Notes: generated from the sequence alone by a model not told the origin. A stretch of DNA of 64,000 nucleotides from Acidobacteriota bacterium (GCA_020439745.1 JAGQSC010000017.1:62001-126000), one strand, 5' to 3'; numbered from the stretch's first letter, positions 1 to 9,201 are shown. Translations and numbers: made by a program.

Positions 1-671
1 CTGTTCCGAAGGTAGATCTCCTGTGAAATGCGGTTGAGAATGGGCGCGCCATCAACAACGGGCGTTTCGTTAGCTAAGGTCAAACGTATTTTGATGAGCG
101 AACCATAAATCAGCTCGCGATCTGCAACGGTCACGGGTGGCGTATCAATCCATTCGCCATCGTCTTCGACAATCAGTCCGTCTCCATTCAAGTCCGCGCC
201 AAGTTCAATATGAAACTCCTGGATACCGAATAAAACGGGCACGCCATCCCGTTGTAAGGCATCCCTTTGTTGTCCGGTGACTGGATCGGTTCGCTGCGCC
301 AAATCGTAGCGAACTTGAAACCAGCCCGGGTCTCGATCGGGATCCTGGCTGGCAAGTGTGTCCATATCCGAAGAAGGTCGCCAGTAGGTAATGAAGTTGT
401 TGCCATTGACGTCGGCGTCCAGATCCATGTAGAAGACATTGGCATCGTTAATCACGATGTAGCCCGATTCGTCGGCATAGACACCCAGCTCCATCAATTC
501 GCGGCTGAGTACATACAGGCCCTTCTTGAGGTGGCTGCGGTCTTTGACGATGTTCTTGTGACCCTGGAAATTGTGGCTGGCATTGCCAATGAAGAATGTC
601 ATGGCAGCGGCCAAGAACATACCAATCAAGAGGCCAATCATCAGTTCAATGAGTGTGAACCCTCTGTTCAT
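1..671 (-). CDS. PilW-like minor pilin (prepilin), C-terminus beyond window
   Basis: The reading frame is open from the start at 671 to the window edge (about 223 residues), so the C-terminus is missing. The N-terminus MNRG/FTLIELMIGLLIG is a textbook prepilin signal: a short basic leader, a Gly before the peptidase cut, Glu at +5, then a hydrophobic helix. The body contains an Asp-rich stretch (DLDADVNGNN) and a second one (ELGADLNGDG), as in PilW-like proteins. The start codon overlaps the stop of the upstream PilV-like gene (ATGA), so the two are translationally coupled. A PilW-like minor component of a type IV pilus or type II secretion pseudopilus is inferred from the gene order FimT/GspH-like, PilV-like, PilW-like. 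The exact machine cannot be told from this fragment. Confidence 0.85.
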   Translation of the reverse strand, partial: MNRGFTLIELMIGLLIGMFLAAAMTFFIGNASHNFQGHKNIVKDRSHLKKGLYVLSRELMELGVYADESGYIVINDANVFYMDLDADVNGNNFITYWRPSSDMDTLASQDPDRDPGWFQVRYDLAQRTDPVTGQQRDALQRDGVPVLFGIQEFHIELGADLNGDGLIVEDDGEWIDTPPVTVADRELIYGSLIKIRLTLANETPVVDGAPILNRISQEIYLRN

Positions 672-1069
672 TGTGACCTCACAAATGTCAGTTCTATGGC
701 ATTGTCAAAATCGGCGCCGTATACGTCCCAACTGACAAACAAATCCACGGTTTTGAAGACGGGATCTTCGTTTTCGGTGATGGTCCAATTGACTTCGTAG
801 AAATCATCATCCACGACGGTGGAGAATTCGCCTTCGGATGTGAAGTGCAAGGGGTCTACACTGTCGACCAGTTGGTCAAATGGGATTTGTCTCAAATTAT
901 CGATGGTGGTCTGTCCGACGTGCATGGCCTGGGAAATCAAATGGGATTGTCCCGATTGCTGGGCAAGTGAGGTCTCAAGTGCCAGCCAAGCCACGGAGGC
1001 AATCAGAAAAATGACCAAGGCAATCATGGACTCGATCAGGCTGGATCCGCGTTCTTTCATTGACTCCAT
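668..1069 (-). CDS. PilV-like minor pilin
   Basis: A 133-residue protein with a prepilin signal KERG/SSLIESMIALVIFL: the Gly before the cut, Glu at +5 and a hydrophobic helix of about 20 residues are all visible. The remainder is short and beta-rich, typical of PilV/GspI-sized minor pilins. I chose the start at 1069 because GGGAG lies six bases before it; a second Met three codons in would also keep the signal. The gene overlaps the FimT-like gene upstream by 13 bp and the PilW-like gene downstream by 4 bp. The probable role is as an initiation or tip component of a type IV pilus-like fibre. Confidence 0.8.
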   Translation of the reverse strand: MESMKERGSSLIESMIALVIFLIASVAWLALETSLAQQSGQSHLISQAMHVGQTTIDNLRQIPFDQLVDSVDPLHFTSEGEFSTVVDDDFYEVNWTITENEDPVFKTVDLFVSWDVYGADFDNAIELTFVRSQ

Positions 1070-1590
1070 ATGTCACTCCCTGCGCGTTGGAAATGCGTGA
1101 CAACCATGCCGGTTGGAAGCAGTTCGATCGCCGCTTCGTTGCCTTGGTAATTGAGGAAAAAGACACCACCAGGAGCGACGACCATGCCCATTCCGTTAAT
1201 CGTTGCGGTGTCGTCCGTAAACGACGAGGGGTCCAGATCACTGATGTTCAACCAGGGCGTTTCGTTCGTTTGATTGCGTCCAAATGCGCCAAACACTGGG
1301 GTATGTGAATCCACCAATTCAAATGTCGCATCGGGCAGTTGGACTTCGCCAATAAGTGTGCCGTTTTCAATGCGCAGGCGCCCAGCAGCACCGCGGGCGA
1401 CGCTTTGGCCCATGGTTTTGTGAATCACTAACTCCAGATTGGAGACGTCGTTCCGAATTCGAGACCAGAACACGATGGACTGCAGGGTTGGCGTGATCAT
1501 CAAAGCAATGATGAACACCAGCACTAGCGCCGTCGTCAGCTCAATGATGGAGAAGCCTTGTTTGCGGTGAAGCCGAATAGTTCGCATCAT
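1057..1590 (-). CDS. GspH/FimT-like minor pilin
   Basis: A 177-residue protein whose N-terminus reads HRKQG/FSIIELTTALVLVFIIALMI, a prepilin peptidase site followed by the membrane helix that also packs the fibre core. Length and position (first of three pilin-like genes) fit the FimT/GspH type. AGAGG precedes the ATG at 1590 (the next codon is also ATG). It probably opens the transcription unit, because a terminator for the upstream minus-strand gene lies at 1763-1794 and the roughly 170 bp between can hold the promoter. The C-terminal half (residues ~80-177) shows no motif I recognise, as is usual for minor pilins. Confidence 0.8.
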   Translation of the reverse strand: MMRTIRLHRKQGFSIIELTTALVLVFIIALMITPTLQSIVFWSRIRNDVSNLELVIHKTMGQSVARGAAGRLRIENGTLIGEVQLPDATFELVDSHTPVFGAFGRNQTNETPWLNISDLDPSSFTDDTATINGMGMVVAPGGVFFLNYQGNEAAIELLPTGMVVTHFQRAGSDIWSQ

Positions 1591-1762
1591 GCCTACCTCT
1601 TCAGGTCGTTGGAATCGAAAAATCTCAATTCCCCGCCTACTCTTAGAGTGTTGGTTTGATAGCCGTTTCGTACATTTTTTTTGATGGCACTTGTGGGAAT
1701 CGAAAGGCCATCAACTTGTTATGTCTTATCGGCTCGCGATCACCAAACTCTAAGAAAAAAAA

Positions 1763-1794
1763 GGCCCGCTCGGTGTCATTGCACCGAACGGGCC
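1763..1794 (-). terminator. Rho-independent terminator of the secreted propeller gene
   Basis: A 13-bp GC-rich inverted repeat (GGCCCGCTCGGTG at 1763-1775 and CACCGAACGGGCC at 1782-1794, one mismatch) with a 6-base loop. On the minus strand the stem is followed by a run of T (A-rich at 1752-1762 on the plus strand), the classical intrinsic terminator form. It sits 22 bp after the stop of the minus-strand gene ending at 1817 and separates it from the pilin operon. Confidence 0.9.
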
Positions 1795-1816
1795 CTTGTG
1801 AAAAGGTTCGTGTTAT

Positions 1817-3001
1817 TTACTTGATTTCGTAACCGTAACGAACGAGATCGAACTCACCATCATCATTACGCTCGAACCGATAGATCGATTGGTCTCGAAA
1901 TATGAGACTTGGGGCAAACGGGTTGGGCCCGAGCCCTTTAACCGCCCAATCGCCGATCAGTTGACCTTTGTCGTTGAAGAGATCGAGAAACTGCGTTTGC
2001 TTGGTGTAACTGATGTCGTGAACAACTGCGAATCCACGGTCCATAGGTAACAACCCAAAGATGGGCTGTTTCACTTGAGGGAACTCTGCCAATTCCATAG
2101 CCTTTTTGATGACTGCATGGGTCACGATTCCCTTGAGGTTCGGTGGGAGTTGTTCCACGATGGCGTCCCTGGTGGGTTCAACAAATGCTTCAATCTCCTC
2201 GGGTGCGTTATAGATAGGTTCGTAATCCTTGGTGACGATCAATGCATAATCTGAGCCATTGGGCGTGATCTTGATGTGGTATTGGTTAATAACGGCGTCG
2301 TATCGATTACCTTTGCGGTCAAAGACGACGACCGCCGTGTCTTTGAGAATCCTGAAATTCTCACCCATGTACTCAGACCAATATGCGCCTTCGCCAAAGC
2401 GGGTGAAATCAGGCGTGGACCGAATGGCCTCCGCGGCTGTCGATATCGGCTGAAAAGTGGCGTCTAACGTGCCAGCCACAAATTTCATCTTGGCATTGGC
2501 CTGGTCAAAGGTTACGTAAAGACCTCCGTAGAGGCTGGCATCGTAGTTGGGTTTCACGTTGGTAAAGATCGTGCCAAAAACAGGTTGCTTGGTTTCGATG
2601 TAAGTTCCATCGGGTTGAAAAAAATGGACCTTAGTCGATGGACCGAACACGTCGGTGACCACAATCCGATCGTCGTTGAGTACGCATACGCCGGTGACGA
2701 CCTGGAATTCACCAGGACCAGCACCTTTGGCGCCAATGCTTTGCACGAAAGCCCCGTCCGAACCAATAACGGCGATGCGGGTATTCCCCGGATCGGCCAC
2801 ATACATCGTGCCCTTAGAGTTCACATCCAGGCTGAGCTGGGTACCAAACCATACAAAATCGTCGCCTGAATCCGCGCCTACTCTCAACGTTTCTTGTGTG
2901 TGTATGGTTTTTGGATGAGCGGCTTTTTTTGGATTATTGATGTCGCTGCTGAATGCGCTCGATCCAGCCAACACCAGTATCAGTAGAGTCAATTTCTCCA
3001 T
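1817..3001 (-). CDS. Secreted six-bladed beta-propeller (NHL-like) protein
   Basis: A 394-residue protein with a signal peptide (MEKLTLLILVLAGSSAFS). Residues ~45-120 hold two clear NHL-type blades: a strand, then GTMYVADPGNTRIAVIGSDG, then a Gly-rich GAGPGEFQ turn before the next blade, GVCVLNDDRIVVTDV. Later blades are weaker. The family is often labelled '6-bladed beta-propeller' in bacterial genomes and is exported; its ligand is generally unknown. No catalytic residues stand out. The gene stands alone, with its own terminator downstream and a separate gene 48 bp upstream. Sure of the fold, not of the function. Confidence 0.8.
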   Translation of the reverse strand: MEKLTLLILVLAGSSAFSSDINNPKKAAHPKTIHTQETLRVGADSGDDFVWFGTQLSLDVNSKGTMYVADPGNTRIAVIGSDGAFVQSIGAKGAGPGEFQVVTGVCVLNDDRIVVTDVFGPSTKVHFFQPDGTYIETKQPVFGTIFTNVKPNYDASLYGGLYVTFDQANAKMKFVAGTLDATFQPISTAAEAIRSTPDFTRFGEGAYWSEYMGENFRILKDTAVVVFDRKGNRYDAVINQYHIKITPNGSDYALIVTKDYEPIYNAPEEIEAFVEPTRDAIVEQLPPNLKGIVTHAVIKKAMELAEFPQVKQPIFGLLPMDRGFAVVHDISYTKQTQFLDLFNDKGQLIGDWAVKGLGPNPFAPSLIFRDQSIYRFERNDDGEFDLVRYGYEIK

Positions 3002-3048
3002 AAGTCCCCCAAAGCGTTTTCGTGGTTGTAGATACGTGACGCGTCTAT

Positions 3049-3993
3049 TTATGTTGCTTTGAGGGTTACATGCCTTTCGTTGCGATACAGTTTCTCAATG
3101 TGTGCGGTGGTGATGGGATAAATCTTGCGCCACTGAGAAATCTCGCAGCTCATCGCTTCTGGAATCAACGAGTCGGGTGGTATGGCTGCGGTACATGTGC
3201 CGTTTCCATATTGGATCGGGAAAATCCAGACGCCTGACAATGAGGCCAATGCAATATCGGCCATGGTCAAATGTGTCTCTGCCAAAAAGGGTCCTTTGGC
3301 GAGCACCTCTTCCACGTTTTCTAGATATGCTTCAATGCGTTGTCTGCTTTTGGCCAGCGTGGCTGGTGTCAGGTGGAAGGCCCGTTTCATGAGCATTCGC
3401 AGCAGCGGATAAAGGAGGAGAATAGCCAGGCGTTGGAATAGGGGTACCCGAGGGTCCTTGATGCCCCAAGCCCTTAACGTGAATTTGGGCTTCGCCAGCA
3501 CGTGCCCATAGACCCAGCGTTGTAGATCCACGCCATATTGATCGGTGGCGGATTCCCATTGGCAGACGGCATCGGTCGGTTCCAGAAATCGATAGGTTTG
3601 AGGATCTCGGCAGCCATATTGGCCCCACAAATATCGTATGATCTCGGCTGAATTACCGATATGCGACATGACCGCACCGGTCCGAATCCACAGTCGAGGC
3701 ACGGTACGACCCAGGAAGAACGCTCCAAGGGTTCCCGCATACCGTCGCTCCTCATAAGGTGTACCCAACCGATCGAGACACCAACGGACTTTCTCGACGA
3801 AATGACTGATGGTGATTGACTCCAGCACCAGTTCTGGTCCCTGAGGTCCGCGCATCAGCCCTACGAGCCGTTCAATCCAAACGAACAACAACCAGCCAAC
3901 GGCGATGAGGACTGCGTATGGCCAAGAAAACTTTATGAGACAGGTAACCAGCAGCAGGGGTGGCACCAACCATTTCGACGCATGAATTCCCAT
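3049..3993 (-). CDS. Membrane-anchored glutathione S-transferase-like protein
   Basis: A 314-residue protein. Residues ~8-45 form one long or two short membrane helices. From ~57 a thioredoxin-fold GST N-terminal domain follows (ITISHFVEKVRWCLDRLGTPYEE), including the usual later strand and turn (VPRLWIRTGAVMSHIGNS). The second half is helical and contains a typical GST C-terminal segment (GPFLAETHLTMADIALASL). The catalytic Cys of the CPxC type is absent; a Ser occupies the region, as in many bacterial GST-like proteins. Membrane anchoring before a GST domain is less common. Substrate unknown. It is divergent from the DUF2891 gene 56 bp away. Confidence 0.75.
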   Translation of the reverse strand: MGIHASKWLVPPLLLVTCLIKFSWPYAVLIAVGWLLFVWIERLVGLMRGPQGPELVLESITISHFVEKVRWCLDRLGTPYEERRYAGTLGAFFLGRTVPRLWIRTGAVMSHIGNSAEIIRYLWGQYGCRDPQTYRFLEPTDAVCQWESATDQYGVDLQRWVYGHVLAKPKFTLRAWGIKDPRVPLFQRLAILLLYPLLRMLMKRAFHLTPATLAKSRQRIEAYLENVEEVLAKGPFLAETHLTMADIALASLSGVWIFPIQYGNGTCTAAIPPDSLIPEAMSCEISQWRKIYPITTAHIEKLYRNERHVTLKAT

Positions 3994-4049
3994 TCGGATA
4001 TCTTACTTTGGATCCTTTCACAAATCCCATCCTCTGCTAGACTGACGGA

Positions 4050-5117
4050 ATGAGATGGATGGCGATAATCATGTGTGCTACCTCAATTCGAGCCCAAACC
4101 GTTCAACTGGACGAAACATTGGCAGCGCATCTGAGCGAGCTCGCTCTGGACTGTGTGCATCGGCCCTATCCAAACAAGATCAGTCACATACTGATTGACG
4201 ATAGTGACGCGAAAACACCGCAACAACTGACGCCCGTGTTTTACGGATGTTTTGACTGGCATTCGGCGGTTCATGGTCATTGGCTTCTGGTTCGGCTGTT
4301 GCGGTTGTATCCAGATTCGGCCTTTTCTCAAAATGTGCAGCGTGCACTGGAGGAGAGTTTCCAGCCTGATCGGGTCGCGGCCGAGTGCGCTTACCTAAGC
4401 GTGTCGGAACGGGCAACTTTTGAACGGCCCTATGGGCTCGCCTGGTTGCTACAGCTTATGGCTGATCTGCGCAGCTGGGACGATGCTCGAGGCCAAGCAT
4501 GGGTCGCAATTCTGGCACCACTGGAGAAGATTTCGGCCGACAGGATTCGAGAATGGGTTCCAAAACTGGCATACCCCATCAGGACCGGTGAACATTCCCA
4601 AACCGCATTTGCATTTGGCCTTGCCTACGACTGGGCCGTGGTCTCGGGGGATAAAGCGTTTGCTCAAATGATTCGAGACAAGGCACTTGAATTTCACAGG
4701 TCAGATGTCGGTTGTCCCATGGACTACGAGCCATCTGGCCAGGACTTCTTGTCCCCGTGCCTCGCCGTTGCTGATTTGATGCGGCGGTTCATGAGTCGAA
4801 CAGAATATGCAGCATGGTTAGGTGCCTTCATGCCGAATATGCCCCTTGACGGCAGGGGCGATTGGTTGCCGCTGGGTGTGGTAACGGACCCCAGTGATGG
4901 GAAGTTGGCTCACTTGGACGGTCTTAATCTGTCTCGTGCATGGATGCTAAAGGGCATGGCTGCAGGTCTACCGGAAACGGATCCCAGACGCAGCGTTTTG
5001 TTGACTGAGGCGCAACGACACCTTGTTTCAGGTGTTCAAGCAGTCAGTGCTGAACATTATGAAGGTGGACATTGGTTGGGTAGCTTTGCAGTTTATGCAT
5101 TGTCAACGGGCTTATGA
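4050..5117 (+). CDS. DUF2891 family protein, probably exported
   Basis: A 355-residue protein with a short leader (MRWMAIIMCATSIRA) and the signature of the DUF2891 family at residues ~63-78, FYGCFDWHSAVHGHW, followed by helical repeats. The Asp-Trp-His and His-Gly-His residues recall metal or sugar sites of alpha/alpha-barrel enzymes, but the family has no proven activity that I know of. It is full length. The 3' end overlaps the convergent SnoaL-like gene by 6 bp. Assignment to the family is firm; the function is unknown. Confidence 0.85.
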   Translation: MRWMAIIMCATSIRAQTVQLDETLAAHLSELALDCVHRPYPNKISHILIDDSDAKTPQQLTPVFYGCFDWHSAVHGHWLLVRLLRLYPDSAFSQNVQRALEESFQPDRVAAECAYLSVSERATFERPYGLAWLLQLMADLRSWDDARGQAWVAILAPLEKISADRIREWVPKLAYPIRTGEHSQTAFAFGLAYDWAVVSGDKAFAQMIRDKALEFHRSDVGCPMDYEPSGQDFLSPCLAVADLMRRFMSRTEYAAWLGAFMPNMPLDGRGDWLPLGVVTDPSDGKLAHLDGLNLSRAWMLKGMAAGLPETDPRRSVLLTEAQRHLVSGVQAVSAEHYEGGHWLGSFAVYALSTGL

Positions 5118-5492
5118 GCCGCGGGTGAGTTCCGCTTTCATCGCTGCGTGAACGGCTTCGATAGCCTTAAGGGGTCGGATCATGACGCGGAACTCGTCAA
5201 TTTTGCCCGCATCAGTCCAGTGAATGATATCGACCCCATTGATCATGATGTCGTCTATTTGAGTTTCGAACTCCAACACGGACAGATGGTCGCCGCTGGC
5301 TTCACGCAGATAACGAAATTGGTCAGTACCTAAGACCTTAAGTGCTGCTCGTAGGTATGCCAGCACCACGTTTTTGCCCTTTTGGGGCGTGTGGAGGATT
5401 GGCGAATAAAACACAGCGTGGTGGTCGAGGATCTGTGCCAGACCCTGAACGTCTCGCTGCGTAACAATTCGGTGCCACTCGGCAGTATTCAT
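5112..5492 (-). CDS. SnoaL-like / NTF2-fold protein
   Basis: A 126-residue protein (MNTAEWHRIVTQRDVQGLAQIL...). The layout of an N-terminal helix, then LDHHAVFYSPI, then later GVDIIHWTDAGKIDEFRVMIRPLKAIEAVHAAM, is typical of the SnoaL-like NTF2 fold, a small alpha+beta barrel used by diverse isomerases, cyclases and binding proteins. I prefer the start at 5492 because AGAGG lies just upstream; an in-frame ATG at 5525 would add 11 charged residues without a good ribosome site. No neighbour suggests a substrate. Confidence 0.75.
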   Translation of the reverse strand: MNTAEWHRIVTQRDVQGLAQILDHHAVFYSPILHTPQKGKNVVLAYLRAALKVLGTDQFRYLREASGDHLSVLEFETQIDDIMINGVDIIHWTDAGKIDEFRVMIRPLKAIEAVHAAMKAELTRGS

Positions 5493-5598
5493 AGTACGCC
5501 TCTTATCGTGTGTTCGATCTAACATACTTCAGAACACGTTGAACGAAAAGGAACTCGAAGCTGCCGGTTACGTATGAAATCTCTAAGAGGGGGAACGC

Positions 5599-6021
5599 AT
5601 GGGAAGAAAAAGCATCTGGTTTCGCTGGTTTGGATGGGGGTGCCTGCCCGCCAAGTTCCGTGACGCGTTGGAGCAAGAACACATCCGCGTCATCGATGAA
5701 GGTGTTACGGGCACAGTGACGTTGCGTCAATACCGAGCACCCGGACGCTATTGTTCCTATCGGAAAACGGGGTTCATTGGCGCTTTGGTCATCACAGATC
5801 AAAGCTTTGCGGCATTCAGGTTTCGCACACCCGTTTTGCACCTTCCTTTGGAGCCAGATCAAATGAAGAAGCTCCATGTGGTTCAAATACATGGCCGGTT
5901 ACTAGAGATTAGCTTTCAGGCATCTGAATTCGACTCCAAGACAAGCGGTTCGGTGACTGTGCGATTCAATACCGATAAAGCACAGGCCATAAAACTGGCG
6001 CTGACCAGGGCGGGCAAGTAG
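5599..6021 (+). CDS. Small conserved-looking protein of unknown function
   Basis: A 140-residue protein, not recognised. It has a good ribosome site (AAGAGGGGG, 6 bases before the ATG), no signal peptide and no membrane helix. It is beta-rich (TGTVTLRQYRAPGRYCSYRKTGFIGALVITDQSFAAFRF), with a C-terminal stretch (SGSVTVRFNTDKAQAIKLAL) like the end of a pleckstrin-like or GRAM-type domain that acts on small cytoplasmic ligands. That comparison is only an impression. Codon use is like its neighbours. It lies between the divergent SnoaL-like gene and the propeller gene at 6251. Confidence 0.6.
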   Translation: MGRKSIWFRWFGWGCLPAKFRDALEQEHIRVIDEGVTGTVTLRQYRAPGRYCSYRKTGFIGALVITDQSFAAFRFRTPVLHLPLEPDQMKKLHVVQIHGRLLEISFQASEFDSKTSGSVTVRFNTDKAQAIKLALTRAGK

Positions 6022-6250
6022 TCGTCTCCGCTGTGGAAAACTTTGCAACCCGTGACAGGGTATGGGTCGTCTTTGGAAAGGCGCTGTCACCGGCACAGGT
6101 TCAATTTGTCTTCTTGGCTATGACCCAACCTGATTGACCCATTTTTCGATGATCGTCGATTACATGTAAATACGGGAAAATGAAGGTGTTCTGCCAGCGT
6201 GGCATTGATTTTGCCCTTTTGAGCACATGAGATCACAATTCGGGTGAAGC

Positions 6251-8233
6251 ATGCGCTATTTAACATCGATTCCTCCAGCTTTGTCTCTACTAGCGATGAC
6301 ATTTGTGTCGGTTGATGGTTATGGCCTCGCAGGTGAATTGACGCTATGGAGTAACCAGGCAGGCCCCTACTTTGTCCGAGACGTACAGGGGCTGGCCGTA
6401 GAACGCCAGTTTGGAGATCTCGTTTTTGCCGGGAGCAGGGGTGCATTGTTCAAATCTGTAGACGGGGGGGGTTCTTGGATTACCTACCCATTACCGATCG
6501 ATGTGTCCTGCATTGAGATGGATCCGCTGGATACGGAACGGGTGTACGTGGCAGCCTCCAACGAACCGTTGTTTTACCGTTCATTTGATCAGGGAGCTTC
6601 ATGGGAAATCACGCTTATTCCCATCCCTTCGGTGAGTAGTCTCGCCATTGCGCCCAGTCAGACCACACGACTCTATATCGGCGCCAACGTGCAAGGAGGG
6701 ATGGGTGCGGTTAGCGATGACTACGGTGAAAACTGGATTCAATTCACCATACCGGGCATGGGTCGAATTTTGAGTTTGGCGGTCGACCCAGATGATCCCA
6801 ATCGCGTATTTGCGGGAGGGGATCTGGGCATCTGCACCAGTTCCGATGGCGGTGTGACTTGGGTGCCTTCGAGTGTGCCCGCGAGCTATACCGATATTCA
6901 AATGCTCCAGTTTCATCCCGAAGATCGACAGCAGATTATTTCAGCTAGCGGTTCTGCTATGGGTAGCTACCGCAGTCAGGACGGCGGGGTGTCATGGCAA
7001 TTGACGGAGGGGATCGGTTTCGACCGTTTCTTTGCTGGCGATTTTGCGGCTTGGGACACCAATCAGTTTCTCATTGGCGGGGATCAATTGTCTCTGGCAG
7101 CTGCATGGGATGTGTTCAGTTGGAGTCCCGTCTTTTGGGAGGACAGTGCGGAGGCATTGCGAACATCTGAGAATCACAGAGTGTTTATTGGTACTCGACA
7201 TGACGGCATTTTTCGTAGCCTCGACGCAGGACTGACGTTCGAACCTGTGAACGCCAATTTGCCCTTTGCGGATATGAGAGATGTGGCGCTTGTTCCCAAC
7301 AACCCTCATCGTGCCTTTGCTGTGGGATGGTCGGGGCGAATATCGCGCTCCACGGATGGGGGGCTCAACTGGCAACAAGTCGGTCAATCCGGTCACTGGA
7401 ACTCAGTGGCGGTAAGCCCATCGCAACCGAATGTGGTCTATGTTTGCGGTGACTCGATCCCTGCCATGAAGTCAAGCGATGGCGGAGATACATGGACGTT
7501 TGTCTCTCAAGGGTTTTCCGGCACGACGAATCAGATGATTGAGATTGCCGTGGACCCTCTGAATCCGGATCACGCCTTGGTCATGTCTCATGCTGGATCG
7601 AATCATTTGCTCTATCAAACGCACAATGGCGGGTCCTCGTGGGAACCAGTAGGTATTCCAGTTGGCAGTGCCAATGGGCGCCATGAAATCGTTTTTGACC
7701 CTCAAAATCCTGACCGCATATTGGTGGCCCACGATCTCGGTTCGCTGCGTTCCCTGAATGGCGGTGTATCTTGGCAATTGGCATCTTCAATTAGGGTCAA
7801 GCAGATCAACGGTATCTTTGAACCGGGTGGGAGCCTTCTTTATGGTGTGTTTGGAGAAAACATCGTGATGTCCCCCGATTGGGGGTTGACGTGGCTGCCT
7901 ATCATCGAGTCACCAGCTAATGAGCCGTTGACGTTGCTGCACGTGGCGCCAAGCGACTCAAACGTCATGACCTTGATAAGCAGCTCAGGACGCGTGATGA
8001 TGACCGATGATGGTGGTGTTCAGTGGTTCCAATCGCCAGATGCGGTCTGTAGTGGCGATCTCCGAGCGATATCAGTTGAACCCAACACGGGAATACGCTT
8101 CGTGGCTGCTGCTGATCGCAGCATCTACCGTTTCATGTGTTCCGCATACGATCGCGACCGGGAACGGGCGGCTTGGCCCGACTCGACCGTAACCCAGATG
8201 GTTGAGCGAATTAACTACTGCCCGGCTGATTGA
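6251..8233 (+). CDS. Secreted BNR/Asp-box beta-propeller protein
   Basis: A 660-residue protein with a signal peptide (about the first 27 residues). Asp-box repeats (S-x-D-x-G-x-x-W) recur about every 45-50 residues: KSVDGGGSW, RSFDQGASW, SSDGGVTW, RSQDGGVSW, RSTDGGLNW, KSSDGGDTW, SLNGGVSW, MTDDGGVQW. Between them are dates-of-event style strands (DPDDPNRVFAGG, HPEDRQQII, SPSQPNVVYV). This is the sortilin/sialidase-type propeller found in many secreted bacterial proteins, where no sialidase active-site Arg triad need be present; I see none. The ribosome site is weak (GGTGA). The 3' end overlaps the convergent adenosine deaminase gene by 19 bp. Function unknown; surface or periplasmic binding is likely. 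Confidence 0.85.
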   Translation: MRYLTSIPPALSLLAMTFVSVDGYGLAGELTLWSNQAGPYFVRDVQGLAVERQFGDLVFAGSRGALFKSVDGGGSWITYPLPIDVSCIEMDPLDTERVYVAASNEPLFYRSFDQGASWEITLIPIPSVSSLAIAPSQTTRLYIGANVQGGMGAVSDDYGENWIQFTIPGMGRILSLAVDPDDPNRVFAGGDLGICTSSDGGVTWVPSSVPASYTDIQMLQFHPEDRQQIISASGSAMGSYRSQDGGVSWQLTEGIGFDRFFAGDFAAWDTNQFLIGGDQLSLAAAWDVFSWSPVFWEDSAEALRTSENHRVFIGTRHDGIFRSLDAGLTFEPVNANLPFADMRDVALVPNNPHRAFAVGWSGRISRSTDGGLNWQQVGQSGHWNSVAVSPSQPNVVYVCGDSIPAMKSSDGGDTWTFVSQGFSGTTNQMIEIAVDPLNPDHALVMSHAGSNHLLYQTHNGGSSWEPVGIPVGSANGRHEIVFDPQNPDRILVAHDLGSLRSLNGGVSWQLASSIRVKQINGIFEPGGSLLYGVFGENIVMSPDWGLTWLPIIESPANEPLTLLHVAPSDSNVMTLISSSGRVMMTDDGGVQWFQSPDAVCSGDLRAISVEPNTGIRFVAAADRSIYRFMCSAYDRDRERAAWPDSTVTQMVERINYCPAD

Positions 8234-9201
8234 AGCTGCCCTAGTAGCATCTCCTTGATGTCTGTAGAGGCAAAGCTATGCTTGAGTGCCTGCATATTGG
8301 CGTGTCGAAAATCTGCTTCACGCCATCCAAAGGTCCGCGCTACTTTATCGTACTCAGCTTCAAGTGTGGTGAGCGGCACCGTGCGTCCATCGGTGTTGAT
8401 GGACAGCGAAACACCGCTTTGTCGCAAGCTGTCGATGCTGTGGTGGTTTATGGTCGGAAATACACCTGTCAAGACGTTACTGGTCGGGCAGATCTCCAGA
8501 TGTACCTCAGCCGCTACCAGATCGTCCAAGAGCGTTGGGTCCTCGACAGAACGAACCCCGTGACCAATTCTAAGAGGTTTTAGCCTGTGCAGGGTTTCTC
8601 GAACCGAATCAGAGCCCAATGCTTCGCCTGCGTGGGCCGTACAAGGGATACCGTGCCGTTGTACTTTCTTGAAAGCCGCTACATGGGCATCTAGCGGGTG
8701 TCCGGCCTCATCTGCGGCCAAGTCAAATCCCAACACGCCATGGCTGTTAAATTGGCACGCTAATTCAGCCGTTTCCATGGACTGTTTGTGGTTGAAGTGG
8801 CGCAATGTGCAGAAGATCAGGCTCAGTGGTATCCCATGTGTTTTGCTGGCCTGCTGTACGGCCTGACAAACCGTATCAGCCACCTCCTCTTGGGTGAGAA
8901 CGTGTGTGTGCAGGAGCGGTGCAAGTCTGATTTCAGCATAGATGACATTGTCTTGGCGCAGTTGATTGGCAAGGTCCAAGACGGAGCCTGTCAATTGATT
9001 TCGTGCCTGTAGAAGCGCGAGTGAGCGGGGGATTCTCTTCAGGAATTCTGCAAGTGAACCTACTTTTGCGGTTAATGCATAATCGTTTAAGAAATCAGAA
9101 GGTGAAACATGGGGTAGGTGTGATTGGACAAAGGACATGCTTAGGGAACAATCCAGATGCACGTGCAATTCAACTTTGGGTAATGATGCAAATGATTTCA
9201 T
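8215..9201 (-). CDS. add: Adenosine deaminase family protein
   Basis: A 328-residue amidohydrolase of about the usual adenosine deaminase length. Visible motifs are the metal-binding LPKVELHVHLD (His13, His15), the HAGE motif with the third His and catalytic Glu, GIGHGVRS and EICPTSN. The last metal/catalytic motif reads SINTDGRT, with the second Asp of the usual NTDDP replaced by Gly; I recall the NTDxRT form from a subgroup of bacterial adenosine deaminases with HLDCSLS at the N-terminus, so this is probably normal for the group. The reaction is adenosine to inosine and ammonia in purine salvage. The start at 9201 has GAAAGAGACC before it and gives the normal N-terminus; a start at 9237 would add 12 residues. 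Confidence 0.85.
   Translation of the reverse strand: MKSFASLPKVELHVHLDCSLSMSFVQSHLPHVSPSDFLNDYALTAKVGSLAEFLKRIPRSLALLQARNQLTGSVLDLANQLRQDNVIYAEIRLAPLLHTHVLTQEEVADTVCQAVQQASKTHGIPLSLIFCTLRHFNHKQSMETAELACQFNSHGVLGFDLAADEAGHPLDAHVAAFKKVQRHGIPCTAHAGEALGSDSVRETLHRLKPLRIGHGVRSVEDPTLLDDLVAAEVHLEICPTSNVLTGVFPTINHHSIDSLRQSGVSLSINTDGRTVPLTTLEAEYDKVARTFGWREADFRHANMQALKHSFASTDIKEMLLGQLQSAGQ

Noticed and set aside
267-800. 177-codon plus-strand open frame over the pilin genes
   Set aside because: It is antisense to the PilW/PilV-like genes, whose prepilin signals and ribosome sites are convincing; the plus-strand translation has no domain or ribosome site.
6052-6090. GTGACAG / CTGTCAC inverted repeat as an operator
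   Set aside because: Seven bp with a 25-base loop is within chance expectation; nothing else in 6022-6250 stands out.
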